From Chelatococcus sambhunathii (GTDB taxonomy: Bacteria; Pseudomonadota; Alphaproteobacteria; Rhizobiales; Beijerinckiaceae): a stretch of DNA of 64,000 nucleotides. The notes under the pieces are model-generated. The model saw only the letters and a list, made by a program, of their open reading frames with translations. It had not been told where the DNA came from and did no database searches. The translations under genes and the position numbers were made by a program. Location: positions 310,001 to 374,000 of the forward strand of contig NZ_LIOL01000003.1 in assembly GCF_001418005.1 (NCBI RefSeq). Reading direction: 5' to 3'. Below are positions 36,113 through 44,778 of the stretch, in pieces (position 1 is the first letter of the stretch; every line of letters starts with the position of its first letter).

Positions 36113-36937
36113 ATGGCTACCAGCCGCGGCGGGGCGATCGGTCCCGCGCTCGTTCTTCATCTGGCGGTTCTCGCTATCGTCGTCGTGTCCGAGATCATCG
36201 GCCTCATCCGCGTGCCGATCGGCATCGGGGCGGTGATCCTCCTGCCGATCCTCTACGCCTTCGCGCTGGGCATCATCTTCAATCCCAATGTGCTCAAGGC
36301 GACGGGCAGGGTGCTCAACCACGACGCGACGAAGCTCGCCGGCACCATGATCACCATCGCGATCATGCCGTTCATCGCCCGCTTCGGCACGACGGTCGGC
36401 CCGCAGATCGAGAAGATCATCGCCGCCGGGCCCGCGCTTATCCTGCAGGAGCTGGGCAACCTCGGCACGATCCTCATCGCCTTCCCGGTCGCGGTCTTCC
36501 TCCTGCGCATGGGCCGCGAGGCCATCGGCGCGAGCTATTCCATCGACCGCGAGCCGAACCTTGCCCTCATCGCCGACAAGTACGGGCTCAACAGCCCGGA
36601 AGGCGCCGGCGCCATGGGCGTCTATGCCACGGGCACCCTGATCGGCACCTTCGTCTTTGCCCTCATGCCGCCGCTCGTGCACGGGCTCGGCATCTTCGAC
36701 GTGCGTGCGCTCGCCATGTCCTGCGGCGTCGGCTCCGGCTCGATGCTCGCGGCCTGCACCGGCGGTCTCGTCGCGGCCGTGCCGGACCAGAAGGATCTCA
36801 TTCTCGCCCTCGCCGCAGCGAGCAACATCCTGACCTATGCCACGGGGCTCTATGCCGGCCTCTTCCTCGCCCTGCCGCTCACCGAGTGGCTCTACCGCAC
36901 CTGTGCGCCGGCCGACCGCGCCAGCACGATGCACTGA
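36113..36937 (+). CDS. DUF3100 membrane protein, putative organic-acid transporter subunit
   Basis: 274-residue integral membrane protein with about eight helices and a DUF3100-type pattern: VVSEIIGLIRVPIGIGAVILLP, FALGIIFNP, YSIDREPNLALIADKYGLNSPEGAGAMGVYATGTL and SCGVGSGSMLAACTGGL. The start at 36113 follows AGAGAGG by about 9 nt; the frame is open further upstream but without coding character. It is the first gene of a five-gene run with a 163-residue membrane partner, a dehydrogenase, an aldehyde dehydrogenase and a LysR regulator. It probably imports the compound these enzymes oxidise. Family function is not established. Confidence 0.75.
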   Translation: MATSRGGAIGPALVLHLAVLAIVVVSEIIGLIRVPIGIGAVILLPILYAFALGIIFNPNVLKATGRVLNHDATKLAGTMITIAIMPFIARFGTTVGPQIEKIIAAGPALILQELGNLGTILIAFPVAVFLLRMGREAIGASYSIDREPNLALIADKYGLNSPEGAGAMGVYATGTLIGTFVFALMPPLVHGLGIFDVRALAMSCGVGSGSMLAACTGGLVAAVPDQKDLILALAAASNILTYATGLYAGLFLALPLTEWLYRTCAPADRASTMH

Positions 36938-36949
36938 GGAGCCTCAGCC

Positions 36950-37441
36950 ATGAACAACGAGATCGCCATTTCCGATGCGCCGGCCGAGGGTCGTGCGATC
37001 GACCTCGCCAGCCATGCCGTTCAGCTCCTCGTCGTCTGCGCCGTCGCGCTCGTCGGCAACTGGGTGGCGACGAACGTCTCGCCGCTCGAGGCGCTGCCGG
37101 GCATGGCCTGCCTCTATGCCATGACGATCGTCGGCCTCGTCATCGCCAAGTACATGCCGTTCTACCTGCCGAGCGTCGCCTGGATCTCCCTCGTCGCCAT
37201 CATCGCGACAATCCCCGGCGTGCCGGGAGCCGCCTTTGTCAACGAGGCGGTCGGCAAGCTGAATTTTCTCGCGATGGCGACGCCGGCGCTCGCCTATGCG
37301 GGCCTCGCGCTCACGAAGAACGAGTTCGCGATCGCCCGCAAGTCGGGCTGGAAGATCGTCATCGTCGCCATCTGCGTGATGTTCGGCACCTATATCGGCT
37401 CGGTCGTCATCGCCGACCTCGTGCTGCGCATCACCGGCTGA
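36950..37441 (+). CDS. Small membrane partner of the DUF3100 protein
   Basis: 163-residue protein with four or five hydrophobic helices (about 20-45, 47-65, 72-92, 100-118 and 130-158), beginning 12 bp after the DUF3100 gene. Segments such as MTIVGLVIAKYMPFYLPSVAWISLV and PALAYAGLALTKNEFAIARKSGWKI resemble small subunits paired with DUF3100-type proteins. I do not recognise a characterised homologue. The tight spacing and shared membrane nature suggest a two-subunit transporter. Confidence 0.72.
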   Translation: MNNEIAISDAPAEGRAIDLASHAVQLLVVCAVALVGNWVATNVSPLEALPGMACLYAMTIVGLVIAKYMPFYLPSVAWISLVAIIATIPGVPGAAFVNEAVGKLNFLAMATPALAYAGLALTKNEFAIARKSGWKIVIVAICVMFGTYIGSVVIADLVLRITG

Positions 37442-37456
37442 GAAGGTTCCCGAACC

Positions 37457-38332
37457 ATGGCAGTGCAAAAGGTTGCGGTCGTCGGTCTCGGCCGCATGGG
37501 ACAGGGCATGCTCGCGACCCTGGCGCGGGCGGGCGTGCCGGTGATCGGCTATGACGTCGCTGCCGGCGCCCGTGAGGCGGTGGCAACGGTCCCCGGCGCC
37601 GAGGTCACCGCCGACCTCCCCGCTATCTGGCGCGAGGCTGAGACGATCGTCCTGTCGCTGCCCTTCCCGGCCACCGTCGAGGCGGTGCTGACGGGGGAGG
37701 GCGGCCTCGCCGCCTCGCCCGCGAGCGGCCGGCTCGTCATCGACACTTCGACGAGCGATCCGGACCTGACGCGCGCCTTGCACGCCCGCCTCGCCTCGGC
37801 CGGGCACACGCTCGTCGATGCGCCCGTCAGCGGCGGCCCTGCCGGCGCCGCGGCCGGCACGCTCGCCATCATGGTGGGCGGGACGGCCGAGGCGGTGGCC
37901 CGCGCGAGGCCCGTGCTCGACATCCTCGGCCAGAAGGTCTCGGTCGTCGGCGGGCCGGGCGACGGCCACATCGCCAAGCTGGTCAACAACGTGCTCGTCG
38001 CCGGCCAGCTCATCCTCGCCGGCGAGGCGATGCGCGTCGGCGTCGCCGCGGGCGCCTCGCAGGAGGGGCTGATCACGGTCGTCAACGGCGCTTCCGGCCG
38101 CAGCGCCGTCACGGAGGTGAACTATCCGCGCTGGATCGCGAGCGGCAGCTTCGATTCCGGCTTCACCATGGGCCTCATGGCCAAGGACGTCGGCCTCGCG
38201 CTCGCGCTCGCCGAGCGCACGGGCCTCGCCATCCCCATGCTGCGCGAGGTGCGCGAGCGCTGGAATGCGCTGACAAGGGGCTGGGGACCGGCTGCCGACT
38301 TCAACCGCGCCGCTCTGGGAGATCCTGCATGA
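37457..38332 (+). CDS. 3-hydroxyisobutyrate dehydrogenase-family NAD(P)-dependent oxidoreductase
   Basis: 291-residue beta-hydroxyacid dehydrogenase. The dinucleotide motif is VGLGRMGQGML near residue 8. The substrate loop DAPVSGGPAGAAAGTLAIMVGG lies near residues 118-139, and the catalytic lysine is in GHIAKLVNN. The C-terminal helical domain has VGVAAGASQEG and FTMGLMAKDVGLAL. Enzymes of this family oxidise hydroxyacids such as 3-hydroxyisobutyrate or tartronate semialdehyde. The stop overlaps the aldehyde dehydrogenase start (ATGA), so the two are coupled and may act in sequence on one substrate. Confidence 0.9.
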   Translation: MAVQKVAVVGLGRMGQGMLATLARAGVPVIGYDVAAGAREAVATVPGAEVTADLPAIWREAETIVLSLPFPATVEAVLTGEGGLAASPASGRLVIDTSTSDPDLTRALHARLASAGHTLVDAPVSGGPAGAAAGTLAIMVGGTAEAVARARPVLDILGQKVSVVGGPGDGHIAKLVNNVLVAGQLILAGEAMRVGVAAGASQEGLITVVNGASGRSAVTEVNYPRWIASGSFDSGFTMGLMAKDVGLALALAERTGLAIPMLREVRERWNALTRGWGPAADFNRAALGDPA

Positions 38333-39867
38333 CCGACCCTTCCGCGACCGCCCTTTCCGCAGCACCTGCCGACGCGCGCTCGCTCCTTTCGCCGTTCTGG
38401 GGGGAGGAGGCCCGGGTGGCGAGCCTCGTCGCCGGCCGCCTCGTCGACGGCGCCGGCGACACGGTGACGGTCGCCGACCCGGCGAGCGGGCGCACCCTCC
38501 TCACCTATGCCGATGCGGGCGAGGCGCTCGTCGCCAACGCCGCGGCGGCGGCCGATGAGGGGCGCAAGGCGTGGTGGGGGCTGACGGCTGCCGAGCGCGG
38601 CCGCATCCTCCATCGCGTCGGCGCACTGGTGCGCGAGCGGGTGGAGGATCTCGCCCGCATGGAGGCGGTCAATGTCGGCAAGCCGCTGGCCGATGCGCGC
38701 GCCGAGGCGATCAAGGTCGCCGAGATGTTCGAGTACTACGCCGGCTGGTGCGACAAGATCCACGGCGAGGTCATCCCCGTGCCGACCTCGCACGTCAACC
38801 AGACCATGAAAGTGCCCTACGGCGTCGTGCTGATCATCACGCCGTGGAATGCACCGCTCTTCGTCGCCGGCTGGAATGTGGCCCCTGCGCTCGCCACCGG
38901 CAATGCGGTGCTGCTCAAGCCTTCCGAGAATACGCCGCTCACCGCGCTCGCCCTCGGCCGGCTCATGATCGAGGCCGGCGTGCCCGAAGCAGCCGTCGGC
39001 GTGCTGACCGGCCTCGGCCACACGACGGGTGCGGCCGCCATCCGCCACCGCGCCGTGCGCAAGGTGGCCTTCATCGGCTCACCGGCCACGGGCCGGCGCA
39101 TCGCGGCGCTATGCGCCGAAGGCGTCAAGCCCTGCGTGCTCGAGCTCGGCGGCAAGTCAGCCAATATCGTCTTCGCCGATGCCGACCTCGAAAAGGCCGT
39201 GGGCGGCGCCGCCGGCGCCATCTTCTCCGGCGCGGGCCAGAGCTGTGTCGCCGGTTCGCGGCTCCTTGTCGAGCGCAGGATCTACGGTGAGGTCGCCGAG
39301 AGGCTCGCCGCGCTCGCCGAGAAGATCGTGGTCGGCGCGCCGCTGGCGGCCGGCACGCAGGTTGGCCCCGTGCAGAACGCGCGTCAGCACGCGCGCATCG
39401 AGACGATGGTGGCCCAGGCCCGGCGCGACGGTGCCCGGCTTCTTGCGGGCGGCGCCCGGCCGGCGGGATGTGACGACGGCTTCTTCTATCGCCCGACGGT
39501 GCTCGCCGATGTCACCAACGACCTCGAGATCGCCCGCGAGGAGGTGTTCGGCCCGGTGGTCGGCGTCATTCCCTTCGACGGGGAGGCGGAGGCGCTCGCC
39601 ATCGCCAACGACAGCGACTTCGGCCTCGCCGGTGCGGTCTGGACCCGCGACGTCGGGCGCGCCATGCGTATCGTCTCGCAGCTCGAGGCGGGCACGCTGT
39701 GGGTCAATTCCTACAAGACGATCAGCGTGATGACGCCGTTCGGCGGCTTCAAGGACAGCGGCTTCGGCCGCTCGAGCGGGCGCGAGGGACTTGACGAATA
39801 CCTGCAGACCAAGAGCATCTGGATCGAGACAGCAGAGAAGCCCGGCTTCAGCTTTGGCTACGGTTGA
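38329..39867 (+). CDS. Aldehyde dehydrogenase (betaine-aldehyde type)
   Basis: 512-residue NAD-dependent aldehyde dehydrogenase. The catalytic cysteine is C306 in SGAGQSCVAGSR and the general base is E272 in VLELGGKSANIVF. The cofactor region has ITPWNAPLFVAGWNVAPALA and KPSENTPLTAL, and the C-terminus has MTPFGGFKDSGFGRSSGREG. The type is closest to betaine/4-aminobutyraldehyde dehydrogenases by motif order. It is coupled to the upstream hydroxyacid dehydrogenase and would convert the aldehyde product to an acid. The actual substrate is not evident. Confidence 0.9.
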   Translation: MTDPSATALSAAPADARSLLSPFWGEEARVASLVAGRLVDGAGDTVTVADPASGRTLLTYADAGEALVANAAAAADEGRKAWWGLTAAERGRILHRVGALVRERVEDLARMEAVNVGKPLADARAEAIKVAEMFEYYAGWCDKIHGEVIPVPTSHVNQTMKVPYGVVLIITPWNAPLFVAGWNVAPALATGNAVLLKPSENTPLTALALGRLMIEAGVPEAAVGVLTGLGHTTGAAAIRHRAVRKVAFIGSPATGRRIAALCAEGVKPCVLELGGKSANIVFADADLEKAVGGAAGAIFSGAGQSCVAGSRLLVERRIYGEVAERLAALAEKIVVGAPLAAGTQVGPVQNARQHARIETMVAQARRDGARLLAGGARPAGCDDGFFYRPTVLADVTNDLEIAREEVFGPVVGVIPFDGEAEALAIANDSDFGLAGAVWTRDVGRAMRIVSQLEAGTLWVNSYKTISVMTPFGGFKDSGFGRSSGREGLDEYLQTKSIWIETAEKPGFSFGYG

Positions 39868-40849
39868 TGGAGATGGCGGCGCGCGCAGCCGGCGGGGCCT
39901 GACCCAGGCCCGCGGGCGGCTGGCGCGCGCCCTGCGCTCCATCGACGACCGCTCGTTGCAGTATTTCCGGGCCGCCTTCGATGCCGGTTCCATCCGCGGC
40001 GCAGCCGAGGCCATGGGCGTCGCGCCCTCCGTGGTGAGCCGTGCCGTGCGCGCCATCGAGCTCAACCTCGGCGTGCCGCTGCTGGAGCGCGGGCGGCGCG
40101 GCATCCGCGCCACCGTCGCGGGCGAACTCCTGGCGCAGCATGCGCAGGAACGCTGGCGGCTTGACGAGCGCCTCATCGAGGAATTGTCGGCCGTCGAGGG
40201 CGGGGAGCGCGGCATCGTGCGCTTCGCCATCGGAGAGGGCTTCATCGCCGCCACCTTCCGCACGCGCGCGGCGCGCTTCCTTGCCACCCATCCCAATGTG
40301 ACGCTGCATGCGGAGACGGCGGGCACCGAACAGATGCTGGAGCGCCTCGGCGCGGGCGAGCTCGACCTTGCCCTCGCCTTCAGCCCGCGCCTCACGCCCG
40401 CGCTCGATTGCCTGGCCGAGGCGGCGACGCCGGTCTTCGCGGTGATGCATAAGGGCCATGCCTTCGCCGGCGCGGAGCGTCTGCCGCTGTCGGCCTTCGC
40501 CGATGTGCCGTGCGCGCTCCAGCTGACACGTTACGGCACGCGCCGTGCCATCGAGCAGGCGGAATGGCTCGGTGGCTTTCGCCTGCGCAAGCAGGTGGAG
40601 AGCAATTCCATCGCCCTACTGCTCGAATTCGCGCGCGAAGGCAGCGGCGTCACCTTCCTGCCGCGCTTCGCCATCCACGGCATCGATGGCGGGCTCGCCA
40701 CCGTCGCCCTCGCCGACGGGCCGCTCGTGGGGGCCCGATCCATGCTGCTGAAAAAGCGGGGCCGCGCCCTCGGCGCCGCGGCACAGCTCTTCGCCGCCGA
40801 CATCACGGCGATGATGGCTCGGCTCGGCCGCATGGACGAGGCGCACTGA
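39791..40849 (+). CDS. LysR-family transcriptional regulator (start uncertain)
   Basis: LysR-type regulator of up to 352 residues. The winged helix-turn-helix is LQYFRAAFDAGSIRGAAEAMGVAPSVVSRAVRAIELNLGVPLLER, followed by a periplasmic-binding-like effector domain. With ATG 39791 the gene overlaps the aldehyde dehydrogenase by 77 bp and carries about 50 extra N-terminal residues. TTG 39956 would give a normal 298-residue protein, but its ribosome site is weak. It ends the DUF3100 operon on the same strand and probably senses the operon's substrate. Its stop is 15 bp from the convergent export gene. Confidence 0.85.
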   Translation: MTNTCRPRASGSRQQRSPASALATVDGDGGARSRRGLTQARGRLARALRSIDDRSLQYFRAAFDAGSIRGAAEAMGVAPSVVSRAVRAIELNLGVPLLERGRRGIRATVAGELLAQHAQERWRLDERLIEELSAVEGGERGIVRFAIGEGFIAATFRTRAARFLATHPNVTLHAETAGTEQMLERLGAGELDLALAFSPRLTPALDCLAEAATPVFAVMHKGHAFAGAERLPLSAFADVPCALQLTRYGTRRAIEQAEWLGGFRLRKQVESNSIALLLEFAREGSGVTFLPRFAIHGIDGGLATVALADGPLVGARSMLLKKRGRALGAAAQLFAADITAMMARLGRMDEAH

Positions 40850-40864
40850 GGAGTGCCCGGCGCT

Positions 40865-42166
40865 TCAGCGCACCGCCACCGTTCCGTTCACGGCGCCACC
40901 GCTCGCGATGCCGCCGGGTGTCACCGCGCTGACGGAAACCTGCAGCACGTCGCCGGGATAAAGCTCCGTGTCCTCGTCCGCGAGGAAGCGCGCGCGGCCT
41001 CCATCGTCCTTGCGGACGATCATCACCTGGGGCTTCAACGCGGCGCTCGGGCCGGCGTCGGGCAGGTCCAGCGTCCGCTGCCGCACGAGCATCAGGCCGT
41101 TGATCCGCGAGCGCAGGCCTTCGGCCCTGCCGTTCGCTTCCTGCAGGTCGCGCAGCAGAACCATGCGTAGCTCCACATCGAGCCGGTCGAGCTGTGACTG
41201 CATCTCGACGCGCAGCCGCCGGACCTGCATCAGGCGCGAGGTCGTTTCGAGCCGCCGGGACGCCGACAGCATCACGGCTCGCCGCGCATCCGTTACCCGC
41301 TGGCTGATCAGTTCCCCGCGACCGTAGAGCTTCGTGGCGCGCTCCAGCTCCTCGGTATCGTCAGCGGCGCTCTTGTCCTCGACCTTCTGGCGTTCGGCCA
41401 GGACCTCGATCTCGTCGTCGCATTCCTTGAGGGAGCGCACGAGGGCATCCCGGCGGCGATGCTGATCGGCCTCGACGGCGGCGACGCGCTCGGATTCGAG
41501 GGTCAGGATCTGGGTGGCGCTCGCACGGGTGATGGGCCCGCCGACGAGGGTGGAGAAGTCGAAGGGTGCGTCCTGCCCCAGCAGCTTGCGCAACCCCCAG
41601 ATCCGTGCCTCGATCCGCACGTATTCCGCCCACAGGGCGCCGAACTCGGCCTCGAAATTGGCCGTCTCGGCGAAGCGGTCGCCGGTGCCGAAACGCACGA
41701 GCGAATAGCTGCCGGCGGCCGTCACGGCCTGACGCACGGTCATAGACGGGCGATAGACGTATTCGCCCGGTTTCAGAACGTCGCCGTTGACGTAGATCGG
41801 TCGGTATTCGACGACGCTGGCCGTGACCTCGTCCGGGCCGATGATGATGTCGACTTGGCTGCCATCGGGCATCCGGCGCTGAAAGACCTTGGCGGCGAGC
41901 GCCGCCTGGACCTGGTCCTGCAGCTCCGCGGCGGTGAGACCGGCGACCTTCATGGTGCCGATCAGCGGAAACGCGATATGGCCGTCGATGCGCACGGGCA
42001 GGCGGCGCTGCAATTCGGGTGCTGCCGTCACGACGATCTCGATCACGTCGCCAACGTCGACCCGGAAATCTGCCCTTGCCGGGACGAGGAGGACGAGCAA
42101 GGCGGCCACGAGGACGAGGGGAAAGGGAAGCCGGGCGGACAGCCGGCGAGGAAGCGGGACCAGCAT
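40865..42166 (-). CDS. Polysaccharide export protein (ExoF/Wza-type)
   Basis: Envelope protein of 433 residues from ATG 42166. This start gives a standard signal peptide (PFPLVLVAALLVLLVPARA) before the mature end DFRVDVGD; the frame is open to ATG 42253. The N-terminal polysaccharide export domain (GDVIEIVVTAAPELQRRLPVRIDGHIAFPLIG) is followed by a SLBB-like segment (VNGDVLKPGEYVYRPSMTVRQAV). A long coiled coil (about 200-350) comes next, then a C-terminal domain. There is no lipobox, as in ExoF rather than lipidated Wza. It should carry exopolysaccharide across the periplasm or outer membrane and is the last gene of the minus-strand export group. Confidence 0.85.
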   Translation of the reverse strand: MLVPLPRRLSARLPFPLVLVAALLVLLVPARADFRVDVGDVIEIVVTAAPELQRRLPVRIDGHIAFPLIGTMKVAGLTAAELQDQVQAALAAKVFQRRMPDGSQVDIIIGPDEVTASVVEYRPIYVNGDVLKPGEYVYRPSMTVRQAVTAAGSYSLVRFGTGDRFAETANFEAEFGALWAEYVRIEARIWGLRKLLGQDAPFDFSTLVGGPITRASATQILTLESERVAAVEADQHRRRDALVRSLKECDDEIEVLAERQKVEDKSAADDTEELERATKLYGRGELISQRVTDARRAVMLSASRRLETTSRLMQVRRLRVEMQSQLDRLDVELRMVLLRDLQEANGRAEGLRSRINGLMLVRQRTLDLPDAGPSAALKPQVMIVRKDDGGRARFLADEDTELYPGDVLQVSVSAVTPGGIASGGAVNGTVAVR

Positions 42167-42340
42167 GGCCTCGCCGGCAAGCCGCCGTGCGACACCGCTG
42201 CCGCCATCACCCGTATCGTGCCACATGCGGCAAGAAGAGCCTGTCAGATCCATGGTCGTGGCCCCGATGGTTGGTTTGGCGGTGCCCCTCCGAACCTGCC
42301 CGTGCGCGATCCGGTCGGGCCGGTCCCGCAGGGGCCCGCG

Positions 42341-43207
42341 TCACGTCAGCGCCCGGCAAGGGCTGCGTGCCGCTGTGGATGCCGCCGGGGCCTCGGCGAG
42401 CGAGCGCTCCTCTGCATCGTCCGCCACCGTCGACAGGTAGGATTGATGGCTGAGGGCCCAGATGGCCGCCTGGGTGCGGTTGCGGACCTTCATCTTTCTG
42501 AGCAGCACCTTGAGATGCGCCTTCACCGTGCCTTCGCTGACGGCAATCTTGCGCGCGATGAGCTTATTCGAGTCGCCTTGGACGAGGCAGCGCAGGATGA
42601 AGTGCTGACGCGGCGAAAGGGCAGGCAGCCCATGCTCCGGGACGTGCGCGAAGGATGTTGCGGCCGTCTCCATGCCGAATGCCGCTAGCTTGACGTCGGC
42701 ACCCGGCCCCGGCTCCGGATCAGAGCGCTTGGGGGTGTCGTCGTCGCCGCCCGCCGCGTCGCTGCGATCGGGCGAACGCTCGGTGTCGTCGGCGAGATTG
42801 AGCGCCCACAGCACCGGCTGCACGACCGGCTCGCCCAGCATCACGAGCTCGAGCGCCTTGATGAAGACGTCGCAGGCTGACACATGGGCAAAGCACGCAT
42901 TGGCGCCGGCCCTGAGCGCGGTGGCAATGTCGCTGCGGCGGAGGCTCTCGCCGAAGACCGCAATGCGCGCCGTCGGGCAGGCGTCCCTGAGCGATCGGAT
43001 CTGCCTGATCTTGTGATCAAAGTCGGAATCGACATCGACGATAATCAAAGCCGAGCCCGAGACGGGAAGAGCCGATATATCGAGCCCGTCGAGTGCGGGG
43101 GCTGACATGATCTCCGTAAAACTGGCGCCACTCAGAACCCGCGCTAAACCTTCCCTTAGAAGTGTATTTGAGGATACAACAATAGTAATGGCAGGAATTT
43201 GTCTCAT
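42341..43207 (-). CDS. LuxR/NarL-type regulator of the polysaccharide cluster
   Basis: 288-residue regulator with an N-terminal receiver-like domain (ITIVVSSNTLLREGLARVL, IIVDVDSDFD) and a C-terminal GerE helix-turn-helix (LSPRQHFILRCLVQGDSNKLIARKIAVSEGTVKAHLKVLL). The receiver lacks the usual D-x-x-M-P after its aspartate strand, so phosphorylation is uncertain. An acidic, low-complexity linker (about 160-195) joins the domains. Start 43207 (MRQIPAITIVV) is preferred over 43240 because a sigma-70-like promoter at 43245-43272 would start transcription near 43238 and CAGGGG lies 8 nt upstream. Such proteins often control exopolysaccharide genes. Confidence 0.82.
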   Translation of the reverse strand: MRQIPAITIVVSSNTLLREGLARVLSGASFTEIMSAPALDGLDISALPVSGSALIIVDVDSDFDHKIRQIRSLRDACPTARIAVFGESLRRSDIATALRAGANACFAHVSACDVFIKALELVMLGEPVVQPVLWALNLADDTERSPDRSDAAGGDDDTPKRSDPEPGPGADVKLAAFGMETAATSFAHVPEHGLPALSPRQHFILRCLVQGDSNKLIARKIAVSEGTVKAHLKVLLRKMKVRNRTQAAIWALSHQSYLSTVADDAEERSLAEAPAASTAARSPCRALT

Positions 43208-43244
43208 CCCCACATCCCCTGCCAGCGTGATCCCGGACATTAAA

Positions 43245-43272
43245 AATTTATCTTAAATGATGCATGTGTCAA
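43245..43272 (-). promoter_or_regulatory. Sigma-70-like promoter of the LuxR-type gene
   Basis: On the minus strand TTGACA (43272-43267) is a perfect -35 and TAAATT (43250-43245) a 4/6 -10 element, 16 bp apart, in an AT-rich patch. The predicted start near 43238 excludes the first in-frame start codon at 43240. Confidence 0.55.
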
Positions 43273-43389
43273 CGCGGGGCAGTTAATCTGTTTAAATTAG
43301 CTGCCGGAATTTGGCGTTGCCGCTCATGGGTTTCAGACCTTTCGCCAAGGATCGATTGGGGGCGGGCGGCGTCCTGCGGGGCCGCACCG

Positions 43390-44778
43390 TCAGGACCGCG
43401 GCGCGGCCAGGCGCAGGAGACCGGGCGCGAGCCCCAGCCGCCGCCAGATCCAGAGCGCCATGGCGGCATTCCAGGCGAGCAGGGTGCCCGCCGATCCGAG
43501 GGCCGCGCCGGCGACGCCGAAGAACTGCACCAGCACCAGGCTGACGACGATGTTCGCGCCGGCTGCGCCGACGAGCAGTGTCGCGGCGCTGCGCTCGTGC
43601 CCCGTCATGGTCATCACATAGAGTTGAGATCCGGCCCCGACGGCGAGCACCTGCGCGACGAGCAGGATGCGCAGCGGCACGACGCCCTCGCTATAAGCTG
43701 TGCCGAAGGACGACATCAGCGGTTCGGCGACAACGAAGATGACGGCCGCGATGGCCGCGGCCGCGGCGAGCGTCCACTGGGCGGTGCGCTGTACCAGCGC
43801 CTGCAGGGCGTGCCGGTCCCCGGCCGCGTGCAGGCTGGAGATTGCCGGCGCAAAAAGCGTGTTGACGGCCACCCGCGGCAGGGTCACGAGCAGCGCGACA
43901 TTGAACGCCAGGCTGTAGATGCCGGCTTCCGTCGTATGGTCCATCCAGCCGAGCACGATGACGCCGGTGCGGTTGAGCAGCACCTCGGTCGCCCCGGCGA
44001 TCATCAAGGGCAGGGCCGCGTTCCGCCAGGCGGCCGTATCGTACTCGGGCGGGACCTCCGGTCCGGGCAACGGATGATGGGTCCGCATGGCGTAATGGGC
44101 GAGCAGCAGGCCGGTCACGGCACCGGCGAGGGCGGCGGTGAGGGCCCATTGCGCACTGATCTGGCGGCCGACAAGAAGGGTCGCAATCGTGACGAGCACG
44201 ACGAGGCTGCCTTCACGGACGATGCGGTCCGGGGCGAGAGCGGCGACGACGGCGCCCGAGGCCCGAAGCACGGTGCATTGGACCCGCAGCAGCGCGACGA
44301 AAGGAACCGCGGCAAAGCCGATGAGAAACGGCACGGCCAGGTCGTCGTCCGGCTGCCAGGCCAGCATCAGGCAGGCGCTCGCAAGGGTGAGGGTCAACCC
44401 GACGACGGCGACGCTGCGCCGGGCGTAGCGCACGACGCCGCGCATCAGCGCCCAGGCTTCCTTCGCTCGGTAGACAGGCACGAAACGCAGCAGCGCGACA
44501 TCGAAGCCGAGGGTCGAGACATAGATGAGGACCGTCGCCCAGGCCGTCACATAGGCGTAGATGCCATAGTCGTGTACGCCGATGAGGCGCGCGACGACGA
44601 GCTGCGAGAGATAGGTGATCGCATAGCCGGCGCTGTAGACGAAGAAGGCGACGAGGCCGCCACGCCGCACGCGCCCGGCAGCCGCGGCAGCCGAGAAGAG
44701 ATGCGCCTCCGCGCCTTTGCCGTCGGCCGGTTCGCCCGCGGGGGCGTCTACTGCCGGCACGGTCTTCATCGGTTTCAT
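43390..44778 (-). CDS. Polysaccharide flippase (Wzx-like)
   Basis: 462-residue inner-membrane protein with about 12-14 helices. ATG 44778 is chosen for GAGGAGGT 7 nt upstream. The N-terminal segment GGLVAFFVYSAGYAITYLSQLVVARLIGVHDYGIYAYVTAW is the oligosaccharide flippase pattern, and the mid-protein AVNTLFAPAISSLHAAGDRHALQALV matches the same family. Wzx proteins move lipid-linked repeat units to the periplasmic face for polymerisation. The stop of the upstream P-loop gene overlaps this start by 4 bp, so the two are coupled. Confidence 0.87.
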   Translation of the reverse strand: MKPMKTVPAVDAPAGEPADGKGAEAHLFSAAAAAGRVRRGGLVAFFVYSAGYAITYLSQLVVARLIGVHDYGIYAYVTAWATVLIYVSTLGFDVALLRFVPVYRAKEAWALMRGVVRYARRSVAVVGLTLTLASACLMLAWQPDDDLAVPFLIGFAAVPFVALLRVQCTVLRASGAVVAALAPDRIVREGSLVVLVTIATLLVGRQISAQWALTAALAGAVTGLLLAHYAMRTHHPLPGPEVPPEYDTAAWRNAALPLMIAGATEVLLNRTGVIVLGWMDHTTEAGIYSLAFNVALLVTLPRVAVNTLFAPAISSLHAAGDRHALQALVQRTAQWTLAAAAAIAAVIFVVAEPLMSSFGTAYSEGVVPLRILLVAQVLAVGAGSQLYVMTMTGHERSAATLLVGAAGANIVVSLVLVQFFGVAGAALGSAGTLLAWNAAMALWIWRRLGLAPGLLRLAAPRS

